Source of the DNA: Spisula solida | Lineage: Eukaryota; Mollusca; Bivalvia; Venerida; Mactridae | Direction of reading: 5' to 3' | DNA length: 64,000 nt | Assembly (NCBI GenBank): GCA_947247005.1 | Contig: OX365949.1 | Location: 17,425,130 to 17,489,129, forward strand | Shown: piece after piece, positions 48,890 through 61,149 of the stretch | Position numbering within the stretch: position 1 is the stretch's first letter | Layout of the letters: every line of letters starts with the position of its first letter | Notes under the pieces: generated by a model | What the model was told of the DNA's origin: nothing | Databases searched by the model: none | Seen by the model: the letters and a program-made list of their open reading frames with translations, nothing else | Position numbers and translations under genes: made by a program

Positions 48890-49338
48890 CCCCGGGAATA
48901 CACAAAAGTTACTGCCCCTGAATATACAAGAGATACTGTCCCAAAATGCACAAAAGTTACTGCCCCTGAATACACAAGAGACACTTTCCCAAACGCATAA
49001 ACGTTTCAGCCTCTGAATATACAAGAGATACTGTCCCAACATGCACAAAAGTTACTGCCCCTGAATACACAAGAGACACTTTCCCAAACGCATAAACGTT
49101 TCAGCCTCTGAATATACAAGAGATACTGTCCCAAAATACACAAAAGTTACTGCCCCTGAATACACAAGAGACACTTTCCCAAAAACATAAACGTTTCAGC
49201 CTCTGAATATACAAGAAATACTTTCCCAAAATACACAAAAGTCACTGCCTTTGAATACACAAGAGACACTATCCCGAAACACAAAAGTTACTGCCCCCGA
49301 ATATACAAGAGATACTGTCCCCAAATACACAAAAGTTA
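48890..49338. repeat. ~47/48-bp minisatellite, left part
   Basis: Units such as GTTACTGCCCCTGAATACAC followed by AAGAGACACTTTCCC, alternating with a GTTTCAGCCTCTGAATATAC variant (~95-bp double unit). The array is interrupted by a LINE and resumes at 50834. Confidence 0.85.
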
Positions 49339-50833
49339 CTGGTTTTATTCTTACTTGTCGAGTAGACAACAACTTGTTGAAATATCAGGGACCAGGTCAT
49401 CATCAGCGAATGTCACATGCGGCGTTCCACAAGGATCCATACTTGGTCCTCTTTTATTTCTCATATATGTTAATGATATGTCAGCAGTTGTTAAAAACAA
49501 ATTACTTTTATATGCTGATGATTCCACAATATTAGTTTCACACAAAGATCGTTCAGTAGTTGAGAAGCTTTTAAGTGAAGACTTACAATCAGTCAGTTCA
49601 TGGTTAGTTGATAATAAACTTTCACTTCATCTTGGTAAGACTGAATCTATCTTATTCTGTTCAAAACCTAAGTTGAAATCAAATCCTTCCTTAAATATAT
49701 CTTGTAATAATACTTCTATTCAGTCAACTTCATCTGTCAAATACCTTGGTGCTACTCTAGATCAAACGCTTTCCTGTGACTCTATGGCTATGAATGTCAT
49801 CAAAAAGGCCAATGCAAGATTAAAATTTCTCTACAGGAAACGTAAATTTCTCACAGAACATACTAAGAAACTTTTAGCATCTTCATTAATTCAATGTCAC
49901 TTTGACTATGCCTGTTCCTTCTGTTATCATGCTTTAACCAAACAACTCAAGTCAAAACTGCAAGTCACCCAGAATAAATTAATTCGATTCGTTCTTAATG
50001 TTGACTGTAAAACTCACATTGATCACAATCATTTCAAAACGCTAAAATGGCTACCAGTTGACAAGAGACTGTCGAACAAATTATCCTTTCCCATGTTTAT
50101 AAAATTAAAAATGGTTTATCCCCTGAATATATGAAAGATCACTTTATTATGTCAAATTCTATTCATTCTTATAAAACTAGATTTAGTACGGATGGATGTT
50201 TTGCTGTGCCAAAGGTTGGATCCTTTGGTAAGAAGACTTTTTCTTACGTGGGATGCAGCCTTTGGAACAGTCTTCCTACTAGTATCAGGGACAGTACCAA
50301 TATCTCTACTTTTAAAACAAAAGTTAAAGACCATCTTCTTGCAGGGATGAAGCTTTAATGTGTCAACTGCATGTACTGAGTCAATTTTAAATTATAGCTA
50401 TATACCCTTAATATATATATATTTATAACATACTTACATTTTTATTTATTTATAGTCATTTAATATATACAATTAAATTTATTTATTTTTATATAAAATC
50501 TATTGAGGATGTTCTATTTTTATAAATCATATATATACAATTGTCTTTCATGCCTTCAATGTGCAATATTTTGTTCATGCCTCTCTGCGTCAGTACACCA
50601 AATATTTATTTATATACAAGGACCGCAATGGAAATAAGAGGTCTCCTCTTTTTTGCGTTATCCTTGGTGTGAGTGTGTTTGACATGGCTTCCTTATGAAA
50701 ATTTTTAAAATGTATCTTTGTATGTGTAATTTTGTCATTTATTTAACATGTTTTATTTATATTTGGTGTTATTTATTATCTGAATTGATGTGCCATGTTA
50801 TATACATCTTATGCCAAATAAATATTATTATTA
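49339..50833 (+). mobile_element. 5'-truncated LINE (CR1/jockey-like reverse transcriptase, 3' half)
   Basis: Begins mid-ORF at WFYSYLSSRQQLVEI. The translation then shows CGVPQGSILGPLLFLIYVND and LLLYADDSTILV; YADD holds the two catalytic Asp of reverse transcriptase. The frame runs to near 50080, where one base change shifts it: SPEYMKDHF and SLWNSLPTSIRDS follow in another frame up to the stop at 50356-50358. A ~475-bp AT-rich 3' UTR ends CCAAATAAATATTATTATTA. The minisatellite TTACTGC... lies directly on both sides, with TTACT repeated at the junctions. Being frameshifted and truncated, it is dead. Confidence 0.9.
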
Positions 50834-51010
50834 CTGCTCCCGAATATACCAGAGATACTGTCCCCAAATACACAAACGTTACAGTCACTGAATTTCTGGT
50901 GTACAAGATACTGTCCCAGAATACTCTTAAGTTACTGTCCCTGAATATACAAAAGGCACAGTCCCCAAATACTCTAAAGTTACAGCCCCTGATTAACTAG
51001 AGACACTTTT
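50834..51010. repeat. ~47/48-bp minisatellite, right part
   Basis: Continues the units seen at 48890-49338 (CTGCTCCCGAATATACCAGA, GATACTGTCCCCAAATACAC) directly after the LINE tail. Confidence 0.8.
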
Positions 51011-51104
51011 CACCAATACATACAAGGCAAGACCCCTGAATACGACCAAGGGCAGTAACTAGAGAGTATCCTAAAGAATTAATTCTGATGTATCAGTAAC
51101 AAGA

Positions 51105-51900
51105 TATATTCAAGGGAAGCTACTGGTGTATCCAAAGGCAGTAACTCTGATGTATCCAAGGGATATTACTCAGATATATCCATGGGCAGTAACTCTGATG
51201 CATCCTATTTATATTACTCTGATACATCCAAGGATAGTAACTCTGATGTATCCTATTTATATTACTCTGATACATCCAAGGATAGTTACTCTGATGTATC
51301 CTATTTATATTACTCTGATACATCCAAGGATAGTAACTCTGATGTATCCAAGGGCAGTAATTCTGATACATCCAAGGGTAGTAACTCTGATGTATCCAAG
51401 GGCAGTAACTCTGATACATTCAAGGGTAGTAACTCTGATGTATCCAAGGGTAGTAACTATGATGTATCCAAGGGCAGTAACTCTGATGTATCCAAGGGCA
51501 GTAACTCTAATGTATCCAAGGGCAGTAACTCTGGTGTATTAAAGGGCAGTACCTGAATTTACTCTGATGTATTTGGGGAAGTAAGTCTGATGTATTCAAG
51601 GGCAGTAACTTCGATGATCCAAGGGCAGTAACTCTGATGTAATCAGGGGAAGTAACTGATGTATTCAAGGAAGGAACTCGATGTATCCAAGGGCAGTTAT
51701 TCTGATGTATTCAAGGGTGGTAACGCTGGTAGTCTGATGTATCCAAGGCAAGTTACTCTAATGCAACCAAGGGCAGTAATTATGTGTCCAAGGGGAATCT
51801 CTCCGATGTATTCAAGGACAGTAACTCTATGTGTCCAACGGTAATAGTTCTGATGTATTGACGGGAAGTAATTCTGGTTTACTCAGGGAAAGTAACTCTG
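51105..51900. repeat. 24-bp minisatellite (AGTAACTCTGATGTATCCAA + GGGC)
   Basis: Best conserved at 51180-51545, more ragged after. Period 24 gives open frames such as SNSDVSKG and MYPRAVTL; these are repeat by-products. Confidence 0.92.
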
Positions 51901-52539
51901 ATGTCACATGAAGATTTACCCAATTTTAGAAAAGATTTATTCAATTACAGGGAAGATTGGCAATCACTACAGTTGCTAGCTGATCCTAGCAAAGTACTGG
52001 CTTTCTGTATTTCTATGGAGACTATGTGTCGTCTTACGTTTTTTCTGGAACCCCCAGTGACCTAGAAAAACAGGTTGACTTATCATAACTAGGAGGAGGG
52101 CACTGGAGGCAGAGCTTAATCCCTCAGACTATCATGGGGAGAAGAGATCAGGATTGCCAGAGACCGATGTAGATGAAGACGAGTCCCTATGCCCTCACCT
52201 GGGCAAAGAGGATTAAGTAAAGTAAGTTTTTCTTTTTTGTGAGTTCCTTTACGGGTCGTTATTACTTGGCTGTTTCTGTTGAGTGCTGCCTTTCCTGTAG
52301 TTTTTAATTCTTTTTTATGACTAAATATAAAAATACAATCTTACATTATTTTGTAATTTTATTATAACCCGATATTATAACAATCATTATCCCTCTTATT
52401 TCTGTCAGTAATCCAGCACTACAAAATGTATGAACAAGAAACATCAAATTTGCCTATATAGGCCTATTATGTCATATAAACACATACCTGTAATACCGTA
52501 AATAATCACCCATAAGTCGCCCTAAAACGATCCAAAAAC
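51901..52539. other. Intergenic, no gene seen
   Basis: No coding or repeat feature identified. Confidence 0.45.
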
Positions 52540-52816
52540 AAGACTGCGTTCAATAAACGCTTATGCCCCCTGTGGAAGCCTTGTCCATAAGTAAGTCTAA
52601 GTCCAAAATTAGGTCAAGGTGAAGGTCAAAATGGGGTCAGGTGATACAGGCGCGTGGAGAGTGTTCATATACAACATCCATGCAAGTATGAAAGCTTTGT
52701 AGCAAGCCATATTAATGCTAGAAGAAACGGTCAATTGGGTTAACCAGGACGGACGAACGGACGGACAGGTGAATCACTATATGCCTCCCGATCTATCGAT
52801 ACGGGGGCATAAAAAC
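52540..52816. mobile_element. MITE, TTATGCCCCC family, copy 1
   Basis: AAGACTGCGTTCAATAAACG, CTTATGCCCCCTGTGGAAGC ... ACGGGGGCATAAAAAC. Short inverted ends TTATGCCCCC/GGGGGCATAA. Over 90% similar to 55357-55662; both carry AGGTCAAGGTGAAGGTCA and a GGACGGACGAACG run. Confidence 0.8.
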
Positions 52817-53130
52817 CTAAAAAGTCACCCCACGACTTATGAACGAGAGAAGCCAGATTCATAACCCAATTTTGATTCAAAAAATTGAAAAGTCTACTGG
52901 CGACATATGAAAGGGTTTTGACAAAAACCTTGATATTTTAGTCAAAAGTCACCCTGCGACTTATGGCTGCATGCGACTTATGGCCGATTATTTATGGTAG
53001 GCATATATAAGCAAATTTGATTTTGTGTCTTGCACCTGTGGCATGAACAAGAAATTTAATACATGACTGTATAATACATGTATACATTTGTGCTGAAATA
53101 TACACATTTGTAAAAATAAATCAGTAAATA

Positions 53131-54617
53131 TGACAAGAGGGCCCAAAGGGCCCTAGGTCGCTCACCTGTCATACTGCATGCACACCCCTATGGTGATCCT
53201 ACACATTTTCTGAATAAAATTTAAGGAAATTCAGCCTCTATTGCAAGTTTGTGTATGATTTGACCATGTGACCTAGCGTTTGACTCCAGATGACTTAATT
53301 AATATCAAACTTAACCTAGATTGTGTTGAGACGATTATTAGGACCAAATTTCATAAAGATTAAGTCGAAATTGTAACCTCTGGTGACTACACAGGGTTTT
53401 TCTATGATCTGACCTATAATTTAAACAAAATATTTCCTCCATATAACTGTACAAATACATGCTATAAAGACAGAACAATACCTAAACACTTATAAAATAA
53501 TTATGGTTCCAGTGGGGTTTGAACCCACGACCCTCAGGAAAATGTCAATTGACATTGTGACCTTGTTTTTGACGCCAGATGACCCAAAATCAAACTTGGC
53601 CTAGATTTTGTTGACAGGATCATTGTGACAAAGTTTCATAAAGATTAAGTTGAAATTGTAACCTCTGGTGACTGACTACACAAGGTTTTTCTATGATGTG
53701 ACCTTTATTTTAAACAAAATATTTTGGAATATTGTTCCTCCATATAACTGTACAAATACATGCTATAAAGACAAAACAATACCTAAACACTTAAAAAAAT
53801 AAAAATTAAAAATTATGGTTCCAGTGGGGGTTGAACCCACGACCATCAGGAAAATGTACAAGACAAAACAATACCTAAACACTAAAAAAAAAAAAAAAAT
53901 TATGGTTCCAGTGGGGGTTGAACCCACCACCATCAGGAAAATGTACAAATACATGTTATAAAGACAAAACAATACCTAAACACTAAAAAAAATAAAAATT
54001 ATGGTTCCAGTGAGGGTGGAACCTACGACCATCAGGAAAATGTACAAATACATGCTATAAAGACAAAACAATACCTAAACACTTAAAAAAAATAAAAATA
54101 AAAAAATAAAAATTATGGTTCCAGTGGGGTTTGAACCCACGACCCTCAGGAAAATGTCTACGCTCCCTACAGCGCTTTGATTTCCACTTAGCCATTACAA
54201 TTCACACCCTGGTTAAAATACTAGAATATTTTGATATTTGACCTTTACAAAACTGCTGTGAACCCTGATACACATTTTCATTGGTTGATAAAAGTTTATT
54301 GTATGTATAGAGAGTAGAGAGTTACAGCAGAGAGTTAAGTGACCATGAAGACTACATGTTGAAAGGTTTAAAACAAGGGTTTTTCTATAATTTGACCTAG
54401 TGAGCAAGTTTTTGACCTCAGATGACCCAATATCGAACTTGACCTAGATTTTGTTGAGATGATCATTGTGACCAAGTTTCATAAAGATTAGGCCAAAATT
54501 GTGACCTCTAGAGAGGACACAACCCAATTGTTGACGGACGGACAGACGGACGGACAGACGACGGACGAAGTGTGATCACAAAAGCTCACTCTGTCACTTT
54601 GTGACAGGTGAGCTAAA
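53131..54617. mobile_element. MITE-like element with GCTCACCTGTCA ends
   Basis: Starts AAGAGGGCCCAAAGGGCCC and TCGCTCACCTGTCA; ends TGACAGGTGAGCTAAAAAA. The inverted termini CTCACCTGTCA (53161-53171) and TGACAGGTGAG (54602-54612) bound ~1.45 kb. Contains duplicated blocks (TGACCTAGATTTTGTTGAGA, TTTCATAAAGATTA) and an internal tRNA-like tandem repeat. I recall this family as common in bivalve genomes. A 3' fragment is at 60303-60493. Confidence 0.75.
53503..54197 (-). repeat. Tandem tRNA-like B-box units inside the element
   Basis: Five segments of GGTTCCAGTGGGG(G)TTGAAC + CCACGACC(A/C)TCAGGAAAA at about 53503, 53817, 53903, 54002 and 54117, mostly spaced by ACAAATACATGCTATAAAGA + CAAAACAATACCTAAACACT. 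Only the last (54117-54197) continues into an A-box-like half (TGGCTAAGTGGAAATC on the minus strand), so a tRNA-Ser/Leu-like head has had its 3' half amplified. Confidence 0.7.
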
Positions 54618-55356
54618 AAATGCACATGTAATAAAGAGTAATAATATCATCAAGAGAATGCCACACAAAACAGACACGGTGGGTATAAAATGGTGTTAAA
54701 ATACCACCTGTAAACATAGACCATTTTTACAATATCTGTCAGTAATGACCAAGTTTATCCCCATTTGACAATTTTTAATGAAATTTAAACCATTCAGAGA
54801 AACCACTTGTGAACAAAAACCACTTTCTGTTTTTCATATCGGTGGTCTTTACAGACAGATTTGCATACATATTCAATTTTTCATCCTAAAATACATTTAA
54901 AGTTCAGATAAACATGTAATATTATGCTGTAGTTTTGCATAATTTATTTGTTGTGCCTGGCTAGATAGGCAGAATAAATTAAACACAAAATTTTAATATT
55001 GGCCCCCATGCTAAAACCAAATCCTCTGAGGTCGGCCTCCAAAATTCCTTTTATATTATCAATTTCCAATTTTAGCACAATTTTTCTCAGTGTCAATATT
55101 TTATTTATACAAGATGTACACTATGAAATTATGTGGCAATCTGAACTCAAAATATGAAATACTAATAATTCTAACATGACCGGCGATATTGCCTATATAG
55201 ACAAAGCACAAATCATAACTTTGTATATCGGCCGATATACAATGAAAGTGGCATCATGCAGGTAAACAAGTAACCTAAGCAACATAGATCTCGCAAAATA
55301 ACACTGGCTTTATATATAATTCCGGGTTTAAATCATGTTAGAATCGAAATAAACTA

Positions 55357-55662
55357 TGAACAAGACTGCGTTCACTAAACGCTTATGCCCCCTGTGGAAG
55401 CCTTGTCCATCAATAAGTCTAAGTCCAAAATTAGGTCAAGGTGAAGGTCAAAATGGGGTTAGGTGGTACAGGCGTGTGGAGAGTGTTCATACACAACATC
55501 CATGCAAGTATGAAAGCTTTGTAGCAAGCCATATTAATGCTAGAAGAAACGGTCAATTTGGGTTAACCAGGATGGACGGACGGACGAACGGACGGACGAA
55601 CGGATGGACGGACAGGTGAATCACTATATGCCTCCCCATCTATCGATAGGGGGGCATAAAAA
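55357..55662. mobile_element. MITE, TTATGCCCCC family, copy 2
   Basis: Same order and ends as 52540-52816, with a longer GGACGGACGAACGGACGGAC run before TATCGATAGGGGGGCATAA. Confidence 0.8.
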
Positions 55663-55665
55663 CTG

Positions 55666-55754
55666 TTGTATACCAGCTGTTATACAATGGTTTGTCATTC
55701 TGACGCTTCCTACGCGCCAGAACTTCAAACCATTGTATAACAGCCAGTATACAA
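55666..55754. repeat. Hairpin, 29-bp arms
   Basis: 55666-55694 pairs with 55726-55754 with two mismatches; core CTGTTATACAATGGTTTG. Loop of 31 bases. It directly abuts the end of the MITE. Confidence 0.8.
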
Positions 55755-55809
55755 AGGTTTATCATAGTTTATTTCTTAAGTATAAATAGTTTATAACTAT
55801 GTATACAAT

Positions 55810-56590
55810 ACAAGAGGACCACCTACGAGTGCTGGACGCTCTACTTTCTCGTACTTAATAGTACACTTGCTCATCTGTGAGAGAAATTTTAAGAGTAACA
55901 AGGGAAGACAACTCATAAATATAGGTCACAGGGTTACCAGCCTTGTCAGTATGGACTCCCCTTGTGACAGTGAATAACTATGTTGAGTTTCAAGTGGATA
56001 CCTTCGTTAGTCCTTGAGACAATGACTCTGACAATAAACCAACGCACACGCCCACGCGTCCGCAGACCATCTGTCACGACAATAGCTTAACTTTTTTCTT
56101 TGAAAAGTCAAGCTAATAATACCCAGATTTTTCTGCTGGTTAATAAATTGCATTGCTAAATGTAAAATGATGATGATAGTGGATTTCAAAAATATGAAAC
56201 AGATAATTCTAGGACAACCAAAAGTTCAAACAAGGGCCCCAACTTTTTTAGTAACAGTGACCGTAAACCAGTAGTCCCACTTTCTCACTTAAGCAGCGTA
56301 CTCACATATTTACCTACCTATACAGCAAGTTTCATCACTATAATTTATTCCTAACTTAAGTTATTGTCTGGAAACAGATTTTCTATTTTTAGTAACAGTG
56401 ACCTTGAAATTGACCCAACCGGCCCTATTTTCGAACTTGAGTGGGCGTATTTACATAAGCTAACTATACAGCAAGTTTCATTGTATATCTAATAAGTTAT
56501 CATATGGAAACTATAAACAGACTGACTGACTTACAGACAGACCAACAGACAAGCTTATATATACCACCCAAACTTTTTGAGGGGGTATAA
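55810..56590. mobile_element. Probable degraded transposon with duplicated blocks
   Basis: AGCAAGTTTCAT and TTTTTAGTAACAGTGACC occur twice (about 56240 and 56390; 56320 and 56470), and the stretch ends with an (ACAGAC)-rich run and TTTTTGAGGGGGTATAA, the ending style of the other MITEs here. Ends are not fixed. Confidence 0.4.
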
Positions 56591-57039
56591 CGACAGATGT
56601 ACCACTCTACATGCTGATATACATCATTCCTGCAAAGATTCATTACCACAGCTAAGGTACATAGGATATCAGAGGAGTACGACCCATAAATGTTCAACAT
56701 TTCAACCTGCCATACTACCTACCAATTTCACCAATCAATAACCAGCATATTTTCCATTGCATACTCTGGTAAATAGATGGTTAAGTTGAAATTTATGTGA
56801 TATTTCAATATGAGAACAAATTCAAATACAGTTAATTGAAAATTGATTCTTATATTTGAGTTTTAATATAAATGCCATAACGTAAGTGATGTTTTACTTT
56901 AAAAATCAAATTAATTAAAACAATTAAATCGTTAGTAAGAGGATGGAATGTTCATTTTACAAATCCACAAGGAGTATACATGTATATAAATTAATTATGA
57001 CATATACAAAAACCTAAAGAAATTGGTCTAACTGCAACT

Positions 57040-57300
57040 GAATAACAAACAATAGATATCTGTAAAACATGTTGACCCCATGGCAGCCCAACAGTTAGAA
57101 ATGGTAAAGGTCACAGTGAACTTGACCTTTGACCTACTGACCTCAAAATCAATGTAAAGATTGAAGATCCTAGGGCAAAGTGTTCTTGAGTTATTGCATG
57201 CAAACCATTTAGTCTACCGTCCTACCTACAGACAGACATGTGCAAAGCAAGATAATATATCACCTCATCAAAGATATATTATAACTAAAACATGAAATGT
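57040..57300. mobile_element. Dispersed repeat carrying TGACCT triplets, copy 1
   Basis: CCCCATGGCAGCCCAACAGT, AGAAATGGTAAAGGTCACAG, then TGACCTTTGACCT at 57123-57135, GTAAAGATTGAAGATCCTAG and CATGTGCAAAGCAA. Same order in the copies at 58310, 61150 and 61330. Confidence 0.7.
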
Positions 57301-58309
57301 ATTCATAAAATAAGATAAGAAAAAAATTATCCACATAAAGATATTACTGATTTAACAGTCTTTTGATTAAGAAATAAAAATATGTTCTTGAATTTTGTCG
57401 CTGAATAAAATACAGTCAGGAGTTTGGATGCAGAAAAATGAAATCATGAGTGCATAGCACAAGTGACTTAATTTTCTGCATCCGAATGAGTGCCTGTGTT
57501 TTATTCACCGACAAAATTGCCTTATACACATCATTCATTCATAAATATGCAAGTGATATTTATTTTCACTGAACTACTTTTAAATCACACATGCTGATGT
57601 TCGATGATTTGTGAAGAAACAAAACATATTTTTGGAGTTTAATTTGTTAATTTGCAGAACAACGGTAACAGTATATTCAATCAATGTTTTTTTTATTGAC
57701 TTGTTTTGTCATTTATGAGCGCACAAACAAATATGACAGAATTACTGTTTGCAGGATGTAAATAGCACCAGCCAATTTGTCAGGAGTGTTTTGTTGCGGT
57801 AATAATGTACAGCTTGATTTCCTCTATGCGTATATGGAATAAGCAGCAGATCGTGTTAGAATTGCAGATAATGAACAGTAGACAATGTATGTATTGCACA
57901 TTAAATCTCTACAAATATTTCATAAGCTTCATGAACATTAACAACACAATATGATACAGAAAATAAATGTATCCCCCCGGATAAGTTGCCTAAGGATGCA
58001 TCTCTGTGGTTTATAAGTATTTAGAAGTAATTTGTTGGTATGATACTTTCAATATGTAGATATACATCCTGGTCCTTAATAGACATTATAATATCACATG
58101 CCCAACTTTATAGACAGTTCTGACCAGCATGAGTTAAGCAAGCAAGTAAACAATGCAAACATATACAAATGTACACAAAATAAACATATACAAATTTCAT
58201 TTCAATCTTTCGTCATAGTTTGAGTTTTAAATAAACATTAACTGTTAACAAATATGGATTGTCAGAAAAGCATAGGTAAAATATTAACGACAAGAGAAGT
58301 TTGTAAACC

Positions 58310-58565
58310 ACATATGCCCCCATGGCAGCCAAATAGTCAGAAATGGTGAAAGTTGCAGTGACCTTTGACCTACTGACCTCAAAATCAATAGGGGTCATCT
58401 ACTGTTGCTGACCAACCTCCATGTAAAGTTTGAAGATACTAAGTCAAAGCATTGTTATAGAAGTTACTGAACGGAAACTATTTGGATTACTTATTTACTG
58501 ACCAACAGACAGATGATCGACATGTGCAAAGCAATACATAAAAGTTGTCATTATTGAGTTATGTT
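58310..58565. mobile_element. Dispersed repeat carrying TGACCT triplets, copy 2
   Basis: ATGCCCCCATGGCAGCCAAA, TGACCTTTGACCT at 58359-58371, AATAGGGGTCATCTACTGTT, CATGTAAAGTTTGAAGAT, GACATGTGCAAAGCAATAC. Confidence 0.72.
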
Positions 58566-58890
58566 TTACTTATTGATCAATGACCTTTTTCATATCCTTA
58601 TTGTATCTTTATCCCTCATTCCGCACCAACCAATAGTTTGCCCCAGGGTGGGGTGAGTGGGCTGAGGTAGAGGAATTAGCGAAACTAGCACTAATCTAGT
58701 TAATTATTGATTTGGACAAGTAACTTCTGCATGAAATATATATAGAATATGAAGGACAAATATCCAGTTTTGCAGATTCAGACGAAAAGTTTTAAATCCT
58801 AAATTCACAGACTGGGCTCTCACATCATTCAGTGTGTACAAAGCCAGGGATGTCACTACAGAGACAAATTAAAAATCCTGAAAACCACAC

Positions 58891-59043
58891 AGGGCTCGAC
58901 ACTAACACTGGTCCGCTGGTCCGAGACCAGTGAAAATCCAGAAGGACCAGTGAAAATTCTGGAGGACCAGTAACTGTCCTATTTACAAATTGGGCGCTTT
59001 TGCCCTGTCGGACCAGTGGCCAAAATAGTTAGTGTCTAGGCCT
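58891..59043. mobile_element. Short MITE with CTCGACACTAAC ends
   Basis: AGGGCTCGACACTAAC at the left and GTTAGTGTCTAGGCCT at the right are inverted repeats (14 of 16). Inside, GGACCAGTGAAAAT is repeated. Confidence 0.65.
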
Positions 59044-59528
59044 GCCACATGCGGCCAACCAATTTTGTCAAACAAGAGGCTTTCAACTTCATTGTTTCCA
59101 TATTTAACTCAGTTTTAATGGAACAAAATCCCTCATAAAAGATTAAATTGGCCATAACTTTGCCACTTCTTGAGATATTTTCATCAAATTTATAGCTGTT
59201 ACATTGGTCAGAAATCACTGTTTTCTGGATAGATAAATCAGGAATTCTGGATAAATCAGGAATATTGACACCTCTGATTCTGGCAGCTTCTTACTGGGGA
59301 TAAACCCATGTGCTACCCCCAGGGAAAACCCCACTTCCTACCCCTGGGAAAAACCAACTCCCTTTTCCCTGCAGCAAAATATTGATAAGAGCATAGTAAT
59401 AAACCACTGATAAACACATGTATGATAAAGCTAAAAAATTTACACATGACAAATCTAGAAATGATTGACAAAAATATTTAGAATCACAGTGACACAAAAA
59501 CATTGTAAAATTCAATGGAATAATTTCA

Positions 59529-59706
59529 CTAACTAAATGCAGCTTTAGGAATGCGATTTCTATATACAAACACTTGGATAAATATGGAAATATCAATCAT
59601 AACTTGGAGGGACCCACAAATCCAGAACTGGGCCGGGGCTGCACGTAGAACGAAGTAACATGTCTTGAAAATATCGCCACATGTCCACATCCCTACCATC
59701 TTCTTA
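59529..59706 (-). CDS. SLC66A2: SLC66A2-like, terminal coding exon
   Basis: Acceptor GTATTTCCAG. The first base completes the split Ser codon (AG/T). Encodes KKMVGMWTCGDIFKTCYF, two further membrane segments and a short polar tail ending KAAFS. Confidence 0.86.
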
Positions 59707-60948
59707 CTGGAAATACAAATCAATCATTGAATCAAATACAATATACCGGTACAGCATGAACCTCTGTAGAGCTAAAACTCTTTGGGAGCTGCAAATATTG
59801 GCTGTAGTTTAGAGGTTGTTGCCCTAGCCGTAGTTTAGAGGTTGTTGCCCTAGCCGTAGTTTAGAGGTTGTTGCCCTAGCCGTAGTTTAGAGGTTGTTGC
59901 CCTAGCCGTAGTTTAGAGGTTGTTGCCCTAGCCATAGTTTAGAGGTTGTTGCCCTAGCCGTAGTTTAGAGGTTGTTGCCCTACAGAGGTTAAATTCATAG
60001 TAATATCAGCTTGGGGAAATTTTCAAGGTGTTGTTATAGAGAGGGCGTTGCATTACAGTGAGCAGCTCTGGAGAGATTTTACTGTACACACTATTTGCAC
60101 AATAGATATTCATACTTATGGTATACGGTAGTCCATCAAAACTGTATACCAAAAGTAACAATACAAATATATTTTGGACTGCTTCTGTATGCAATATCAT
60201 AAAGCTAACTGATTATTCAATATTGAGATGTTCTTACTTAAGGTACTTAAGTCAATATGGCAAAGATACAAACTACAGCTCATACAGAGCTTTTGTAAGG
60301 GACTACTTTTTACCCCAGATGATGCAATATAGAACTTGACCTAGACTTTGTAGTGATGAACATTGTCAATAGTTTCGCAAAAATTGCAAAATTGTGACTT
60401 CTAGTTACTACACAACCAATTGTGAATAGGCAGACGATGAACAAATGGCAATCACAAAAGCTCACACTGTCACTGTATGACAAGCGAGCTAAAAACTGAT
60501 ATATCCCACAAAGGACCCTAATTCTGGTCATATTCATCCTACCTAAAATTCCTGACTATATGTAGGCTTGGCACCAACTATTCAAGTGAAGTTGCATTGA
60601 AATCCAACCAGTGGTTAAGGAGAACAAGCGCAGACAAACTGTGCAACGTCCAGCACAAAATCAATATGTCTACCCCATTTTATATGGTATAATGGAAGAC
60701 ATCAATATAGAAAGATAGAATAGACACATACCTCATACCCTGAGTGGATTTATTTGTAAAATTTCTATAGAACTGTGGAGCACCTAACATAGCTTCTGCG
60801 AATACAGCAAGGAAGCCTAATGTCTCTATATACACCCAGTTATTGAGGAATGTATACGTCAGCAATGTCATAAAACATGTAAATAATGCTGTAAACTGTA
60901 AATAACTGCCAAAATCTGTCCACTTCCAGAACTGCTCCATCTCTAGAT
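59529..60948 (-). CDS. SLC66A2: SLC66A2 (PQLC1)-like PQ-loop protein, last two coding exons
   Basis: Minus-strand join 60948-60732 and 59706-59529, ~130 aa, ending in TAG. The residues run DLEMEQFWKWTDFGSYLQF, LGFLAVFAEAMLGAPQFYRN, STQGM/SKKMVGMWTCGDIF, then LQVMIDISIFIQVFVYRN. PQ-loop proteins have seven helices with two PQ motifs; this is the second PQ motif (APQFY) and the last helices, matching SLC66A2 in order and in the phrase EQFWKWTDF from memory of vertebrate proteins. Relatives of this family are organelle-membrane proteins; for SLC66A2, endosome/trans-Golgi roles in lipid asymmetry have been described. The first exon starts in phase 1 (one base supplied from upstream), so the N-terminal half lies in exons not found up to position 64000. 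Confidence 0.88.
59805..59982. repeat. 26-bp tandem repeat, ~7 units
   Basis: Units CCTAGCCGTAGTTTAGAGGT + TGTTGC, nearly identical, one with CCATAG. In the last intron of the SLC66A2-like gene. The flanks resemble the interior of 3997-5123, so the array seems to have expanded within an old element. Confidence 0.93.
60303..60493. mobile_element. 3' fragment of the GCTCACCTGTCA element
   Basis: TTGACCTAGACTTTGTAGTG ... CACAAAAGCTCACACTGTCA, ATGACAAGCGAGCTAAAAA: matches the right end of 53131-54617 with substitutions. Confidence 0.7.
60732..60948 (-). CDS. SLC66A2: SLC66A2-like, penultimate coding exon
   Basis: Acceptor CTATCAACAG before 60948, donor ATGAG/GTATGT after 60732, 217 nt. Encodes two hydrophobic segments and the PQ motif. 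Confidence 0.86.
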
Positions 60949-61149
60949 CTGTTGATAGAATAGAACAGAGTATGTAAGATTTAATAACATCATGCATTAT
61001 AAGAGTATACCACATGTATAACAAACACAACAAAGAGACAAAATCTATTGAACCCAGTTTACACCTAAAGGATATCACTCTGCTGAAAACCAGAGAACAG
61101 ATTAGCTTCAATACTTATGGACACAAAATTTGACAAAAGTAAATAAGAG

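Noticed and set aside
51120..51556. Frames encoding SNSDVSKG or MYPRAVTL repeats
   Set aside because: Products of the 24-bp minisatellite in three frames.
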